Source: Lachnospiraceae bacterium | GTDB taxonomy: Bacteria > Bacillota > Clostridia > Lachnospirales > Lachnospiraceae | Direction of reading: 5' to 3' | Assembly: GCA_017399445.1 (NCBI GenBank) | Contig: JAFQCM010000127.1 | Coordinates: forward strand, 1 to 64,000 | Length of the DNA stretch: 64,000 nt | Shown: positions 41,967 to 50,147 of the stretch, one piece after another | How the letters are laid out: the number at the start of each line of letters is the position of its first letter | Position numbering within the stretch: the stretch's first letter is position 1 | Translations under genes and position numbers: made by a program | The notes under the pieces: generated by a model | Told to the model about the DNA's origin: nothing | What the model saw: the letters and a program-made list of their open reading frames with translations, nothing else | Databases searched by the model: none

Positions 41967-42596
41967 ATGAATATGAAGGGTGAATTAGAAAAGGTGCAGA
42001 AGGGAATTAAAACGGATACCATTATACTGAAGGTGATATGTATTTTTTTGGGGTTAATTGTTCTTGTAAGAGTTGGTAATATAATTGAGTATGCAGGAAG
42101 AGCAGATTCTGATTTTCAAGTTAAGTTAGCAGATACAGATACCACAAATGGTACTCGGAATTATTATCTTTTTATCGCAGGAGAACAATACTATTCGGTG
42201 GATTATAATCTATATGGAAGACTGGATAGTGAGGGAAATACCAATGTAAAAGTCAATGTTATTATGGAGGAAATAAAGGGTATGTTGAACTGTCTGATAA
42301 TAGAATGTATTTTCTTTGTGATTTATCAGATGCTATGGAGGATAAAAGCTGGAGATTCTCCTTTTGGAAAAAAGAGTGTAGTATCATTAAGATGGGCAGC
42401 CGTTTTAAGTATCATGCTGGCACTGGTACCAACAGTAGTGGAGGGAATTAGCTACGTTGTTATGTTTCAGTATGTATGTTTTCGAAGCAATTCTATTAAT
42501 TTTTATATATGTTCCATTGGCGTTGTGTTTGGCATTCTTTCAGAAATATTTCGGTATGGTTGTACTTTGCAGGAAGAAATGAATCAAATTGCATAA
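41967..42596 (+). CDS. DUF2975 membrane protein
   Basis: A 209-residue protein with four hydrophobic segments (about residues 20-40, 100-118, 140-160 and 175-195) and the DUF2975 motif AGDSPFGKKSVVSLR, ending in EIFRYGCTLQEEMNQIA. The role of the family is unknown, but it almost always stands before a small XRE regulator, as here. Two ATGs two codons apart are possible; the second is better spaced from GGAG. Confidence 0.82.
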   Translation: MNMKGELEKVQKGIKTDTIILKVICIFLGLIVLVRVGNIIEYAGRADSDFQVKLADTDTTNGTRNYYLFIAGEQYYSVDYNLYGRLDSEGNTNVKVNVIMEEIKGMLNCLIIECIFFVIYQMLWRIKAGDSPFGKKSVVSLRWAAVLSIMLALVPTVVEGISYVVMFQYVCFRSNSINFYICSIGVVFGILSEIFRYGCTLQEEMNQIA

Positions 42597-42614
42597 AATA
42601 AAGGAGAAACAGAT

Positions 42615-42827
42615 ATGGCTATTATAGTAAGATTAGACCGTATTATGGCGGATAGAAAAATATCACTAAATGAACTGGCACAGAAAATAAATATGTCAAA
42701 CGTAAATCTGTCAAATTTAAAAACCGGTAAAATGAAAGGAATCCGTTTTGAAACAATGAATGCAATTTGTGAAGCTTTGGATTGCCAGCCAGGAGATTTG
42801 TTTGAATTTACAAAAGGTGAAGAATAA
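42615..42827 (+). CDS. Small XRE/Cro-CI family transcriptional regulator
   Basis: A 70-residue single-domain helix-turn-helix protein (ISLNELAQKINMSNVNLSNL, then AICEALDCQPGDLFEF), close to the YozG-like type. AAAGGAGAAACAG precedes the ATG, and the gap to the DUF2975 gene is 18 bases. It probably controls this pair. Targets unknown. Confidence 0.92.
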   Translation: MAIIVRLDRIMADRKISLNELAQKINMSNVNLSNLKTGKMKGIRFETMNAICEALDCQPGDLFEFTKGEE

Positions 42828-42894
42828 AATAGAAGAAATAATTGAAAAATATAGGAAAGTATAGGAAAATAGAAACAGGATAGGAGTGATATAA

Positions 42895-44190
42895 ATGAAA
42901 AAAGAAAAATGTAACAAAGAATTAATGGAACTTGTAAGTCATGGGGTTTCTCCCTTTCATGCTGTAGACTATGTGACAGAGCAGTTAAAGGAAGAAGGAT
43001 ATGAAGAACTTAGGATTAAAGATAAATGGAAATTAAAAAAAGGTGGAAAATACTATATTATTCATCATGGAACTACATTAATTGCTTTTACAATAGGAAA
43101 GGAATTTGAAGCTGAACAAGGATTTCGAATAGCTGCTTCCCATACAGATTTTCCATGTTTCCGTATTAAAATCAATCCGGAAATGACAGAAGAAAAATAT
43201 GAGAAATTGAATGTGGAAAGTTATGGTGGGTTGATTCTTAATACGTGGATGGACAGACCGCTTTCTGTGGCAGGAAGGGTAGCATTAAAAAGTAATGATG
43301 TATTTCGTCCGAATATGAAACTGGTAGACCTGAAAAAGCAGATTGCTACTATACCAAATCTTGCCATTCATATGAATCGGGATATTAATAAAGGTGTGGA
43401 ACTAAACAAACAGACAGATACTCTTCCGGTAGTAGGAATGTTTGAAGAAGAAAAAGAGAAAAAAGAATTTTTCTTAAAATATCTGGCAAAAGAACTAGGT
43501 GTGGAAAAAGAAGAAATTATTAACTTTGATTTGAATTTATATGTGGCAGAACAGCCTTCTTATGTGGGAATGGAAGATGAGTTTATTTCTGCACCAAGAT
43601 TAGATAATATGACCTCAGTACATGCAGTTCAAACAGCCTTACTTATGGGAGAGAGAAAACAGGGAATTAATGTAGGTGCCTTTTTTGATCATGAAGAAAT
43701 TGGAAGTAAAACGAAACAGGGTGCAGGCTCTATGCTGTTGAATCATATAATGGAAAAAATATATTTATCACTTGGTTATAGCGAACTGGAATATAAAAGT
43801 GCCATGGATAGTAGCATGTTGTTGGCGGTGGATGTAGGGCATGGATACCATCCAAACCAGAATAAAAAGCATGACCCGGTAAATAAAGGGGCGTTAAATG
43901 GAGGAGTAAGTATCAAACAGGCGGCTTCCCAGTCTTATGCAACTGATAGTGAGGGAATTGCAGTGGTGACTCAAATATGTGAAAAATACAAAATTAAGCA
44001 TGCACAGTTTACCAACCGTTCAGATGGGACTTCGGGAAGCACCCTTGGTTCTATTGCTTCTGCCATGCTTCCGGTTATGACAGTAGACGTGGGAGTACCT
44101 TTGGTGGCAATGCATTCTGCCAGAGAATTAATGGGAAGCGAAGACCAGCTTTCTTTAGTAAAACTGGTAAAAGAATATTTTGCAATTTAA
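42895..44190 (+). CDS. M18 family aminopeptidase
   Basis: A 431-residue zinc aminopeptidase of the M18 (aspartyl aminopeptidase) family: SHTDFPCFRIK near residue 82, the metal-binding Asp in APRLDNM, FDHEEIGS with the catalytic glutamates, and the late HSARELMGS. Removes N-terminal acidic or other residues from peptides in the cytoplasm. GGATAGGAGTGATATAA precedes the ATG. Monocistronic. Confidence 0.94.
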   Translation: MKKEKCNKELMELVSHGVSPFHAVDYVTEQLKEEGYEELRIKDKWKLKKGGKYYIIHHGTTLIAFTIGKEFEAEQGFRIAASHTDFPCFRIKINPEMTEEKYEKLNVESYGGLILNTWMDRPLSVAGRVALKSNDVFRPNMKLVDLKKQIATIPNLAIHMNRDINKGVELNKQTDTLPVVGMFEEEKEKKEFFLKYLAKELGVEKEEIINFDLNLYVAEQPSYVGMEDEFISAPRLDNMTSVHAVQTALLMGERKQGINVGAFFDHEEIGSKTKQGAGSMLLNHIMEKIYLSLGYSELEYKSAMDSSMLLAVDVGHGYHPNQNKKHDPVNKGALNGGVSIKQAASQSYATDSEGIAVVTQICEKYKIKHAQFTNRSDGTSGSTLGSIASAMLPVMTVDVGVPLVAMHSARELMGSEDQLSLVKLVKEYFAI

Positions 44191-44228
44191 TCTTGATGTA
44201 AATGATACCATAAGTTGGAACACAACTC

Positions 44229-44257
44229 TTTTCAAATAAATACAATTATGCTACAAT
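44229..44257 (+). promoter_or_regulatory. Promoter of the DegV gene (extended -10)
   Basis: TTTTCA (44229-44234), a 17-base spacer ending in TGC, and TACAAT (44252-44257). The TGn extension makes up for a weak -35 box. Confidence 0.5.
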
Positions 44258-44298
44258 AAGTAGTAATAAAAACTACATTAGCATTTAAGGAGGTTCCT

Positions 44299-45138
44299 AT
44301 GAGTTATAAAATAATTGTTGACAGTTGTGGAGAATTAACTGCTTCAATGAAAGAAAGTGGAAAGTTTGAAAATATTCCACTAACTTTGCAGGTGGATGAT
44401 GTAGATATTGTAGATAATGAAACATTCAATCAGACAGAATTTTTGAAAATGGTGGCAAAAAGTCCCAATTGCCCAAAATCAGCCTGCCCTTCACCGGAGC
44501 AATACAGAAAAGCTTGTGAAGGGGACGTTGAACATGTATATATTGTAACACTTTCCGGAAATTTAAGTGGTTCTTATAATAGTGCGGTTTTAGGACGTAA
44601 TTTGTACATGGAAGACCATGAAGATAAAAATATTTATGTTTTTAATTCTAAATCAGCATCTATCGGCCAGACGTTAATTGCACTTAAAATTCAGGAATGT
44701 GAAGAAAAGGGTATGGCATTTAAGGAAGTAATAGAAACTACAGAAAATTTTATTAGTGGAATGCGTACTTATTTTGTGTTGGAAAATTTAGAAACTCTTC
44801 GTAAAAATGGAAGATTAAGCAGAGTAAAAGCATTAGTAGCAGGAGCTTTAAAAATTAAGCCAGTTATGGGAGAAGATGGAGAAGGTAATATTATTCAGCT
44901 AGACCAAGCACGAGGTATTAATAAAGCTCTAATGAAGATGCTTGATTATGTAGAAAAAAATCTACAGAACCCAGAAGAACAGATTATTGGAATTACTAAC
45001 TGTAATTGTCCGGAAAGAGCAGAAATGATAAAAGAAGAGTTGGAAAAACGAATTAAGGTAAAGGAGATTATTATATTAAACGCCAAAGGAGTCAGCAGTA
45101 TGTATGCTAATGATGGTGGGATTATTATTGCAGTATAA
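44299..45138 (+). CDS. DegV family fatty acid-binding protein
   Basis: A 279-residue DegV protein (KIIVDSCGELTASMK start, SGSYNSA motif for the ligand carboxylate, LENLETLRKNGRLSR and GALKIKPVM). DegV/FakB proteins hold fatty acids for the fatty acid kinase FakA; no fakA is in this window. AAGGAGGTTCCT precedes the ATG. Confidence 0.92.
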   Translation: MSYKIIVDSCGELTASMKESGKFENIPLTLQVDDVDIVDNETFNQTEFLKMVAKSPNCPKSACPSPEQYRKACEGDVEHVYIVTLSGNLSGSYNSAVLGRNLYMEDHEDKNIYVFNSKSASIGQTLIALKIQECEEKGMAFKEVIETTENFISGMRTYFVLENLETLRKNGRLSRVKALVAGALKIKPVMGEDGEGNIIQLDQARGINKALMKMLDYVEKNLQNPEEQIIGITNCNCPERAEMIKEELEKRIKVKEIIILNAKGVSSMYANDGGIIIAV

Positions 45139-45168
45139 ATATGTTTGTGAAAATAATATGACTATCTC

Positions 45169-45197
45169 TTGCAATGGGAGCCGGATGCTGTTATTAT
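45169..45197 (+). promoter_or_regulatory. Sigma-A promoter of the small membrane protein gene
   Basis: TTGCAA (45169-45174) and TATTAT (45192-45197) with 17 bases between them, about 90 bases before the gene. Confidence 0.6.
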
Positions 45198-45285
45198 AGT
45201 AAAAGATGTTTTAATAAGGATAGGATAAACTTGTAACATAAGTTATACAAATACCGGAATGGAAGAAATGAAGTGAGGGAACGAA

Positions 45286-45525
45286 ATGAGTCAGGAAAAA
45301 GTAGAACGTTATAAAAAAGAGAAAGCAAATCGTAAGAAAACTTTAAAAAAAGAAAAAAGAGTTAAGTTTTTATGCAAGTTAGCCGGATGTTTGGCAGGAG
45401 TGGCTGTAGTAGGTGCAATTGGATATTCTGCATATCATTCATATATTAATAAGCCAGTAGAAGTTACTGCAGATATGAGTGCTTTTGATGATTATGTAAC
45501 AGGAATTTCAACAGAAGAAGAGTAG
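45286..45525 (+). CDS. Small single-pass membrane protein, unknown
   Basis: A 79-residue protein with a very basic N-terminus (ERYKKEKANRKKTLKKEKR), one membrane helix (about residues 30-50) and a short acidic outer tail. The topology is N-in by the positive-inside rule. GAGGGAACGAA precedes the ATG. No family recognised. It has its own promoter and a bidirectional terminator. Confidence 0.7.
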   Translation: MSQEKVERYKKEKANRKKTLKKEKRVKFLCKLAGCLAGVAVVGAIGYSAYHSYINKPVEVTADMSAFDDYVTGISTEEE

Positions 45526-45561
45526 AAATGTAAAAGTAAGTTAAATAAAATTATAAAAAAG

Positions 45562-45602
45562 CCAGAAGGACCAAGATATCTATAAATTCCTTCTGGTTTT
45601 TT
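45562..45602. terminator. Bidirectional terminator
   Basis: CCAGAAGGA (45562-45570) pairs with TCCTTCTGG (45588-45596). T runs follow on both strands (plus TTTTTT, minus TTTTTT), serving the small membrane protein gene and the minus-strand DHH gene. Confidence 0.85.
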
Positions 45603-45633
45603 AAAACTTTAATTCAAAGTTTTTGAGTATAGT

Positions 45634-46614
45634 TTATGATGGACTATGGTCTGAAATTGCTTTTAAAAAGCGCATTTCCAAGATAAAAGGAATCATAGAA
45701 TCCATGTTATCATCTCGTGTATAAGGAATAAATCCCCCTGCCATAGCGGGATGACCACCACCACGTCCAAAGCCCTCTAAAGCTGCTTTCGTAATCTGAC
45801 CAGAGTCATATAAATCTTTGGAACTTCGAACAGATAATTTTACACCCTCATCTTTATAGGAATAAATTACAGAAAAATTAACTTCTGCCAAATCTAGCAT
45901 GAAATCAGAAATACTTGCAATCAATGGTTCCGGACAGCCGGCACCAGCATTAGCAAAACTAATATCTCCAAATACCTTAATAGTATTAATGGCGTTAGCA
46001 TAGGATTTCAAATCGCTTAATTTTATGGTAGCATGGTCTAAACATTCTAATAATTTCACATCACTTAATCCATAAAGGGTATAGAACATTTTTAAGTCCA
46101 ATTCAGAAACACCACGGGTCAGATTTGCAGTGTCAATTTTAATTCCATATAATAAAGCAGTTGCAGTATTTTTATCTATGGTAATTTGATTTTCTATAAA
46201 ATATTCTGCAATCATGGAAGCGCAGGCTCCTAATTCCGGTCGAATATCTGAAAAGCGATAATTGGTATTTCCAAAAGCCGGATGATGGTCAAGACAAATA
46301 ATTTCATCTCCAGGCAAATCTTTTATATTAGAATTCCCCTTTTGGGAATCCACTAAAATAATTTCATCTGCAGAAGTAGAGTAAGAATTAATATCAACAT
46401 TAGTAATTTCAATTCCCAAACATTCAATCATTTTGTTAGTGCTATAACTATCAATCTGACCATAATGACAAATAGAAGAGGTAATTCCCTTAGAAGCTAG
46501 CAATTGCTGCAAACCAAAAGCAGATGCAATGGCATCTGGGTCTGGGAAATTATGAGTTTGAATATAAACATGCTTATTTTTGATATGTTTTAGAATAATA
46601 TCCAATGTTGTCAT
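45634..46614 (-). CDS. DHH/DHHA1 phosphoesterase (NrnA-like)
   Basis: A 326-residue phosphoesterase with QTHNFPDPDAIASAFGL, VDSQKG, the DHH motif in CLDHHPAFGN, and the C-terminal DHHA1 glycine run GFGRGGGHPAMAGG. Relatives degrade nanoRNA, pAp or cyclic dinucleotide products. The ATG at 46614 has GGAG nine bases upstream; a GTG five codons earlier with AAGGA is the alternative. Lies downstream of argG on the same strand, beyond a terminator. Confidence 0.88.
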   Translation of the reverse strand: MTTLDIILKHIKNKHVYIQTHNFPDPDAIASAFGLQQLLASKGITSSICHYGQIDSYSTNKMIECLGIEITNVDINSYSTSADEIILVDSQKGNSNIKDLPGDEIICLDHHPAFGNTNYRFSDIRPELGACASMIAEYFIENQITIDKNTATALLYGIKIDTANLTRGVSELDLKMFYTLYGLSDVKLLECLDHATIKLSDLKSYANAINTIKVFGDISFANAGAGCPEPLIASISDFMLDLAEVNFSVIYSYKDEGVKLSVRSSKDLYDSGQITKAALEGFGRGGGHPAMAGGFIPYTRDDNMDSMIPFILEMRFLKAISDHSPS

Positions 46615-46734
46615 CTGACTATTCTCCACTAAAATCCTTCTATTTATTATTACAACGGTTACTCACATTATACACACTAGAAAAAGTCACGTCAAATAAG
46701 AAATGTCAATTATAGGAAAATTGTGACTATTTTA

Positions 46735-46781
46735 TAAAAAGGAACAGGAAGAAATTGGCAATATGTCAGTTTCTTCCTGTT
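46735..46781 (-). terminator. Terminator of argG
   Basis: On the minus strand AACAGGAAGAAA (46770-46781) pairs with TTTCTTCCTGTT (46743-46754), followed by CCTTTTT. It begins 10 bases after the argG stop. Confidence 0.85.
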
Positions 46782-46790
46782 AAAGTGGTT

Positions 46791-48017
46791 CTATTTATTG
46801 TTCTTTTCAATTTCTGCAAGTTTCATTGCGCGCACCTTTAATGGAAGTCCAAATAAAGTGATGAAACCGTCAGCATCGTGGTGATCATATAATTCACCAG
46901 TGGTAAAGCTTGCTAAAGATTCGCTGTATAAAGAATATGGAGAAGTGGTTCCAGCTTTGATAATGTTTCCTTTGTAAAGTTTGAATTTCACTTCACCAGT
47001 AACATATTGCTGAGTAGATTCTACAAAAGCCTGTACTGCTTCACGAAGTGGAGTAAACCATTTTCCTTCATATACGATCTGAGCAAATTTATTTCCCATA
47101 TCCTTCTTAACTTCCATAGTAGCACGGTCTAATACTAATTCTTCTAACTGGTTATGTGCTTCCATAAGAATTGTTCCACCTGGAGTTTCATATACACCAC
47201 GGGATTTCATACCTACCACACGATTTTCTACGATATCTACAATACCAATACCATGTTTTCCGCCTAAAGCATTTAATTCAGTGATGATTTCAGAAACTTT
47301 CATGTTCTTTCCATTTACAGAAGTAGGAACACCCTTTTCAAAAGTCATGGTTACATATTCTCCTTCTTCTGGAGCTTTTTCAGGAGAAACACCAAGAACT
47401 AATAAATGATCATAGTTTGGTTCATTTGCAGGATCTTCTAATTCCAAACCTTCGTGGCTGATGTGCCAAAGGTTACGGTCACGGCTGTAACTAGAATCCG
47501 CAGAGAATGGAAGGTCAATACCATGCTGTTTACAGTATTCGATTTCATCTTCTCTAGACTGCATTGTCCAGATATCTGTCATTCTCCATGGAGCAATGAT
47601 TTTAATGTCTGGAGCTAATGCTTTGATTCCAAGCTCGAAACGAATCTGATCATTTCCCTTACCAGTAGCACCATGACAGATAGCAACCGCATTTTCTTTT
47701 CTTGCAACTTCTACTAATTTTTTGGCAATAGCTGGACGAGCCATAGAAGTACCAAGCAAATATTTGTTTTCATATACAGCACCAGCCTGTACACATGGAA
47801 CGATGAAATCATCACAAAATTCATCCACAACATCTTCTATGTACAATTTGGAAGCACCGGATAATTTTGCTCTTTCTTCCAGTCCGTCTAATTCTTCACC
47901 CTGACCACAGTTAATACAGCAGCAGATAACGTCATAATCAAAATGTTCTTTTAACCATGGGATAATTGCAGTTGTATCAAGACCACCTGAATATGCAAGT
48001 ACAACTTTTTCTTTCAT
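46791..48017 (-). CDS. argG: Argininosuccinate synthase
   Basis: ArgG joins citrulline and aspartate with ATP, the second-last step to arginine. The 408-residue protein starts KEKVVLAYSGGLDTTA with the PP-loop SGGLDT, and has GATGKGNDQIRFELG and SADSSYSRDRNLWHIS. The ATG at 48017 is set by CGGAGGTAATAATA; a longer in-frame start at 48065 lies at the expected transcription start and is excluded. No argH follows; it must lie elsewhere. Divergent from argC, with an ArgR site over its promoter. Confidence 0.97.
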   Translation of the reverse strand: MKEKVVLAYSGGLDTTAIIPWLKEHFDYDVICCCINCGQGEELDGLEERAKLSGASKLYIEDVVDEFCDDFIVPCVQAGAVYENKYLLGTSMARPAIAKKLVEVARKENAVAICHGATGKGNDQIRFELGIKALAPDIKIIAPWRMTDIWTMQSREDEIEYCKQHGIDLPFSADSSYSRDRNLWHISHEGLELEDPANEPNYDHLLVLGVSPEKAPEEGEYVTMTFEKGVPTSVNGKNMKVSEIITELNALGGKHGIGIVDIVENRVVGMKSRGVYETPGGTILMEAHNQLEELVLDRATMEVKKDMGNKFAQIVYEGKWFTPLREAVQAFVESTQQYVTGEVKFKLYKGNIIKAGTTSPYSLYSESLASFTTGELYDHHDADGFITLFGLPLKVRAMKLAEIEKNNK

Positions 48018-48073
48018 TATTATTACCTCCGATAATATTTTGAATTTTATATTGTGTTTCAACAACTAAAGTT

Positions 48074-48102
48074 AATATACAGCATTCTGTATGAATATGC
48101 AA
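48074..48102 (-). promoter_or_regulatory. argG promoter with ArgR operator
   Basis: On the minus strand TTGCAT (48097-48102) and TATATT (48074-48079) are 17 bases apart. TGTATGAATATGCA (48088-48101, plus strand) fits the ArgR half-site pattern TGnATnnnnATnCA and overlaps the -35 box, so binding would block RNA polymerase. Confidence 0.75.
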
Positions 48103-48122
48103 GTAGAAAATTGAAGGGGAAG

Positions 48123-48335
48123 GTGTTGGAGGTAGGGAGGACTGGAGGGGCACCACTGTTTTCTTGAAAGACGAGGCAACACTACGACAAACTAACTGTT
48201 AACTACGACTAAGACTCTCGGGTGAGGCCTCGAGTCTAAGTCTCCGTAAACAGTGGATTTCGTCTCCGTTAAAAGCGCCTCTTTATGTCTTTCAAGAAAG
48301 CAGTGGTGCTCCTCCGTCCTTCCTACCTCCAACAC
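48123..48335 (+). repeat. Rod-like imperfect palindrome of about 213 bp, possible structured RNA
   Basis: Arms 48123-48172 and 48287-48335 are reverse complements except for three transitions and one bulged base. The start GTGTTGGAGGTAGG and the end CCTACCTCCAACAC are visible by eye. Inner pairings continue: GAGGC with GCCTC (48173-48177, 48277-48281), ACTGTT with AACAGT (48195-48200, 48249-48254), and GACTAAGACTC with GAGTCTAAGTC (48207-48217, 48232-48242). It is more GC-rich than its surroundings. No reading frame. The following 48336-48571 shows nothing I recognise except AT-rich sequence. Confidence 0.8.
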
Positions 48336-48571
48336 AGAGCAAAAACGGTAGAGAGTCGTAGACGGGGGTGGTTTGGGATATATGGAATATATTTAAGTAT
48401 ATATGTCTTAGTACATACGTTCTGGATATATAAAAAATAAACATTAGAAAGCATCAAATATATTCTTGAATAATACATGATATTGTACCAATATTTAGTA
48501 GCTGACCGTCCACCAATATCTAGCCAAGGACAGGAGCCAACATACATAATTTGTAATTTATACAAAACTAC

Positions 48572-48606
48572 TTGCATATTATGCATAAAAGATGTATAAT
48601 TATGCA
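48572..48606 (+). promoter_or_regulatory. argC promoter with two ArgR-type sites
   Basis: TTGCAT (48572-48577) and TATAAT (48595-48600) with a 17-base spacer form a near-consensus promoter. TGCATATTATGCA (48573-48585) covers the -35 box and TGTATAATTATGCA (48593-48606) covers the -10 box. The second fits TGnATnnnnATnCA exactly; the first is one base shorter. The leader is about 105 bases. Confidence 0.8.
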
Positions 48607-48711
48607 ACAATCAAGAAACTAATGCATAACTTATTGATATTACTGCCACATTATGGTATCATAAAAGCTTAGGTAAACTTGGATGAATAAAAAGAGTAAG
48701 GAGAATGAAAG

Positions 48712-49659
48712 ATGAAAACGAAAATTTTTATTGATGGATCGGAAGGAACAACTGGTTTAAGAATACATGAACGGTTTCAGGGCAGAGATGATATTGAATT
48801 ATTAACAATATCTTCTGAGTTGAGAAAAGATGTCAATGAAAGAAAAAGATTAATTAATGCATCTGACATTACCTTTTTATGTCTTCCAGATGCTGCAGCA
48901 AGAGAGTCAGTAAGCCTTGTGGAAAATGAAAATGTAAAGATTATTGATACTTCTACAGCCCACAGAACAGAAGAGGGATGGGCTTATGGATTTCCAGAAT
49001 TATCAGAAAATCATAAAGAGGCTATTATAAAAGGGAAGAGAATTGCAGTACCGGGATGTTACGCATCTGGATTTATTTCATTGGTGTATCCATTAGTTCA
49101 AGGAGAAATTATGCCAGCAAATTATCCGGTAAGTAGTTTTGCTTTGTCCGGTTACAGTGGAGCAGGAAAGAAAACTATTGCAGTTTATGAAGGGGAAGGT
49201 AGAGACAAGGAATTGTCTTCCGGAAGAGAGTATGCATTGACACAGCAGCATAAACATTTAAAAGAAATGCAAAAGATTACCGGTTTGGAAAGAAAACCAT
49301 TATTTTCTCCAATTATTGATGATTATTACAGTGGTATGGTGGTGTCTGTACAGTTGTATGCAGATATGCTGTCCAAGAAAATGACACCAGAGTCTTTATT
49401 GGAATATTTTAGAGAGTTTTATCAGGGAAAACCATTTATCAAAGTAAGCAAAGCAGATGATGAGGTGGCAGCTAGCGGATTTATTGCAGGAAATGGTTTG
49501 TCTGGCTGGGATGGATTGAAGATTTATGTAACAGGAAATGAAGAACGTATTGTAGTTTCTTCACAGTTTGACAATCTGGGTAAGGGAGCTTCCGGTGCGG
49601 CAATCCAGTGTTTGAATTTAATGCTTGGATGTGAAGAAAGCAAAGGATTGAATCTGTAA
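48712..49659 (+). CDS. argC: N-acetyl-gamma-glutamyl-phosphate reductase (short type)
   Basis: ArgC reduces N-acetylglutamyl phosphate to the semialdehyde with NADPH. The 315-residue length and GSEGTTGLRIHERF start mark the short type 2 subfamily rather than the 345-residue type. The catalytic Cys116 is in VPGCYASGF. TAAGGAGAATGAAAG precedes the ATG. First gene of the argC-GNAT-argJ-argB-argD run. Confidence 0.95.
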   Translation: MKTKIFIDGSEGTTGLRIHERFQGRDDIELLTISSELRKDVNERKRLINASDITFLCLPDAAARESVSLVENENVKIIDTSTAHRTEEGWAYGFPELSENHKEAIIKGKRIAVPGCYASGFISLVYPLVQGEIMPANYPVSSFALSGYSGAGKKTIAVYEGEGRDKELSSGREYALTQQHKHLKEMQKITGLERKPLFSPIIDDYYSGMVVSVQLYADMLSKKMTPESLLEYFREFYQGKPFIKVSKADDEVAASGFIAGNGLSGWDGLKIYVTGNEERIVVSSQFDNLGKGASGAAIQCLNLMLGCEESKGLNL

Positions 49660-49687
49660 AAGCATAGGAGAAAGCAAGGTTTAGCAT

Positions 49688-50134
49688 ATGAAGATTAGAA
49701 CAATGACCATGGAAGATTATGAGCAGGTACATACCTTATGGATGGGAATTAGTGGATTTGGGATTCGAAGTATTGATGACTCCAAAACAGGAGTGGACAA
49801 ATTTTTAAAAAGAAATCCAACCACAAGTGTAGTGGCAGAAGACAATGGAAAAGTTGTAGGATGCATTTTATGTGGTCATGATGGCAGACGTGGCTGTCTA
49901 TATCATGTATGTGTGAATCCAGAGTATCGTAACCATGGAATTGGGAAATCAATGGTTGAATTTTGCATGGAAGCACTGAAAAAAGAAGAGATCAATAAGG
50001 TTTCCATTATTGCATTTACTAAAAATGAAATTGGAAATAAATTTTGGAAAAAGTTAGGATGGGAATTTAGGGAAGATTTAAATTACTATGATCTTACTAT
50101 AAATACAGAAAATATAACGGTGTTTAACCCGTAA
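49688..50134 (+). CDS. GNAT acetyltransferase in the arginine operon
   Basis: A 148-residue single-domain GNAT protein with the acetyl-CoA loop RNHGIG after VCVNPEY, and a closing KLGWEFREDLNYYDLTI. It lies between argC and argJ with gaps of 28 and 13 bases, so it is transcribed with them. It could be a glutamate N-acetyltransferase priming the pathway; the substrate is not visible from sequence, and it may simply be a rider. Confidence 0.85.
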   Translation: MKIRTMTMEDYEQVHTLWMGISGFGIRSIDDSKTGVDKFLKRNPTTSVVAEDNGKVVGCILCGHDGRRGCLYHVCVNPEYRNHGIGKSMVEFCMEALKKEEINKVSIIAFTKNEIGNKFWKKLGWEFREDLNYYDLTINTENITVFNP

Positions 50135-50147
50135 GGAGGACATGAAA

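Noticed and set aside
48018-48065. A longer argG starting at 48065
   Set aside because: The promoter -10 box at 48074-48079 puts the transcript start at about that ATG, and GGAGGTAATAATA stands directly before the ATG at 48017, where the family N-terminus begins.
48123-48335. Retron msr-msd reading of the large palindrome
   Set aside because: There is no reverse transcriptase gene nearby; the flanking genes are argG and argC. Kept only as one of several possibilities.
48323-48610. A 95-residue minus-strand frame over the argC promoter
   Set aside because: It runs through the ArgR sites, the promoter and one arm of the palindrome. It has no ribosome site, and its composition is unlike protein.
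48607-48711. T-box or riboswitch in the argC leader
   Set aside because: The roughly 105-base leader has no terminator hairpin and no T-box sequence; the ArgR sites explain regulation well enough.
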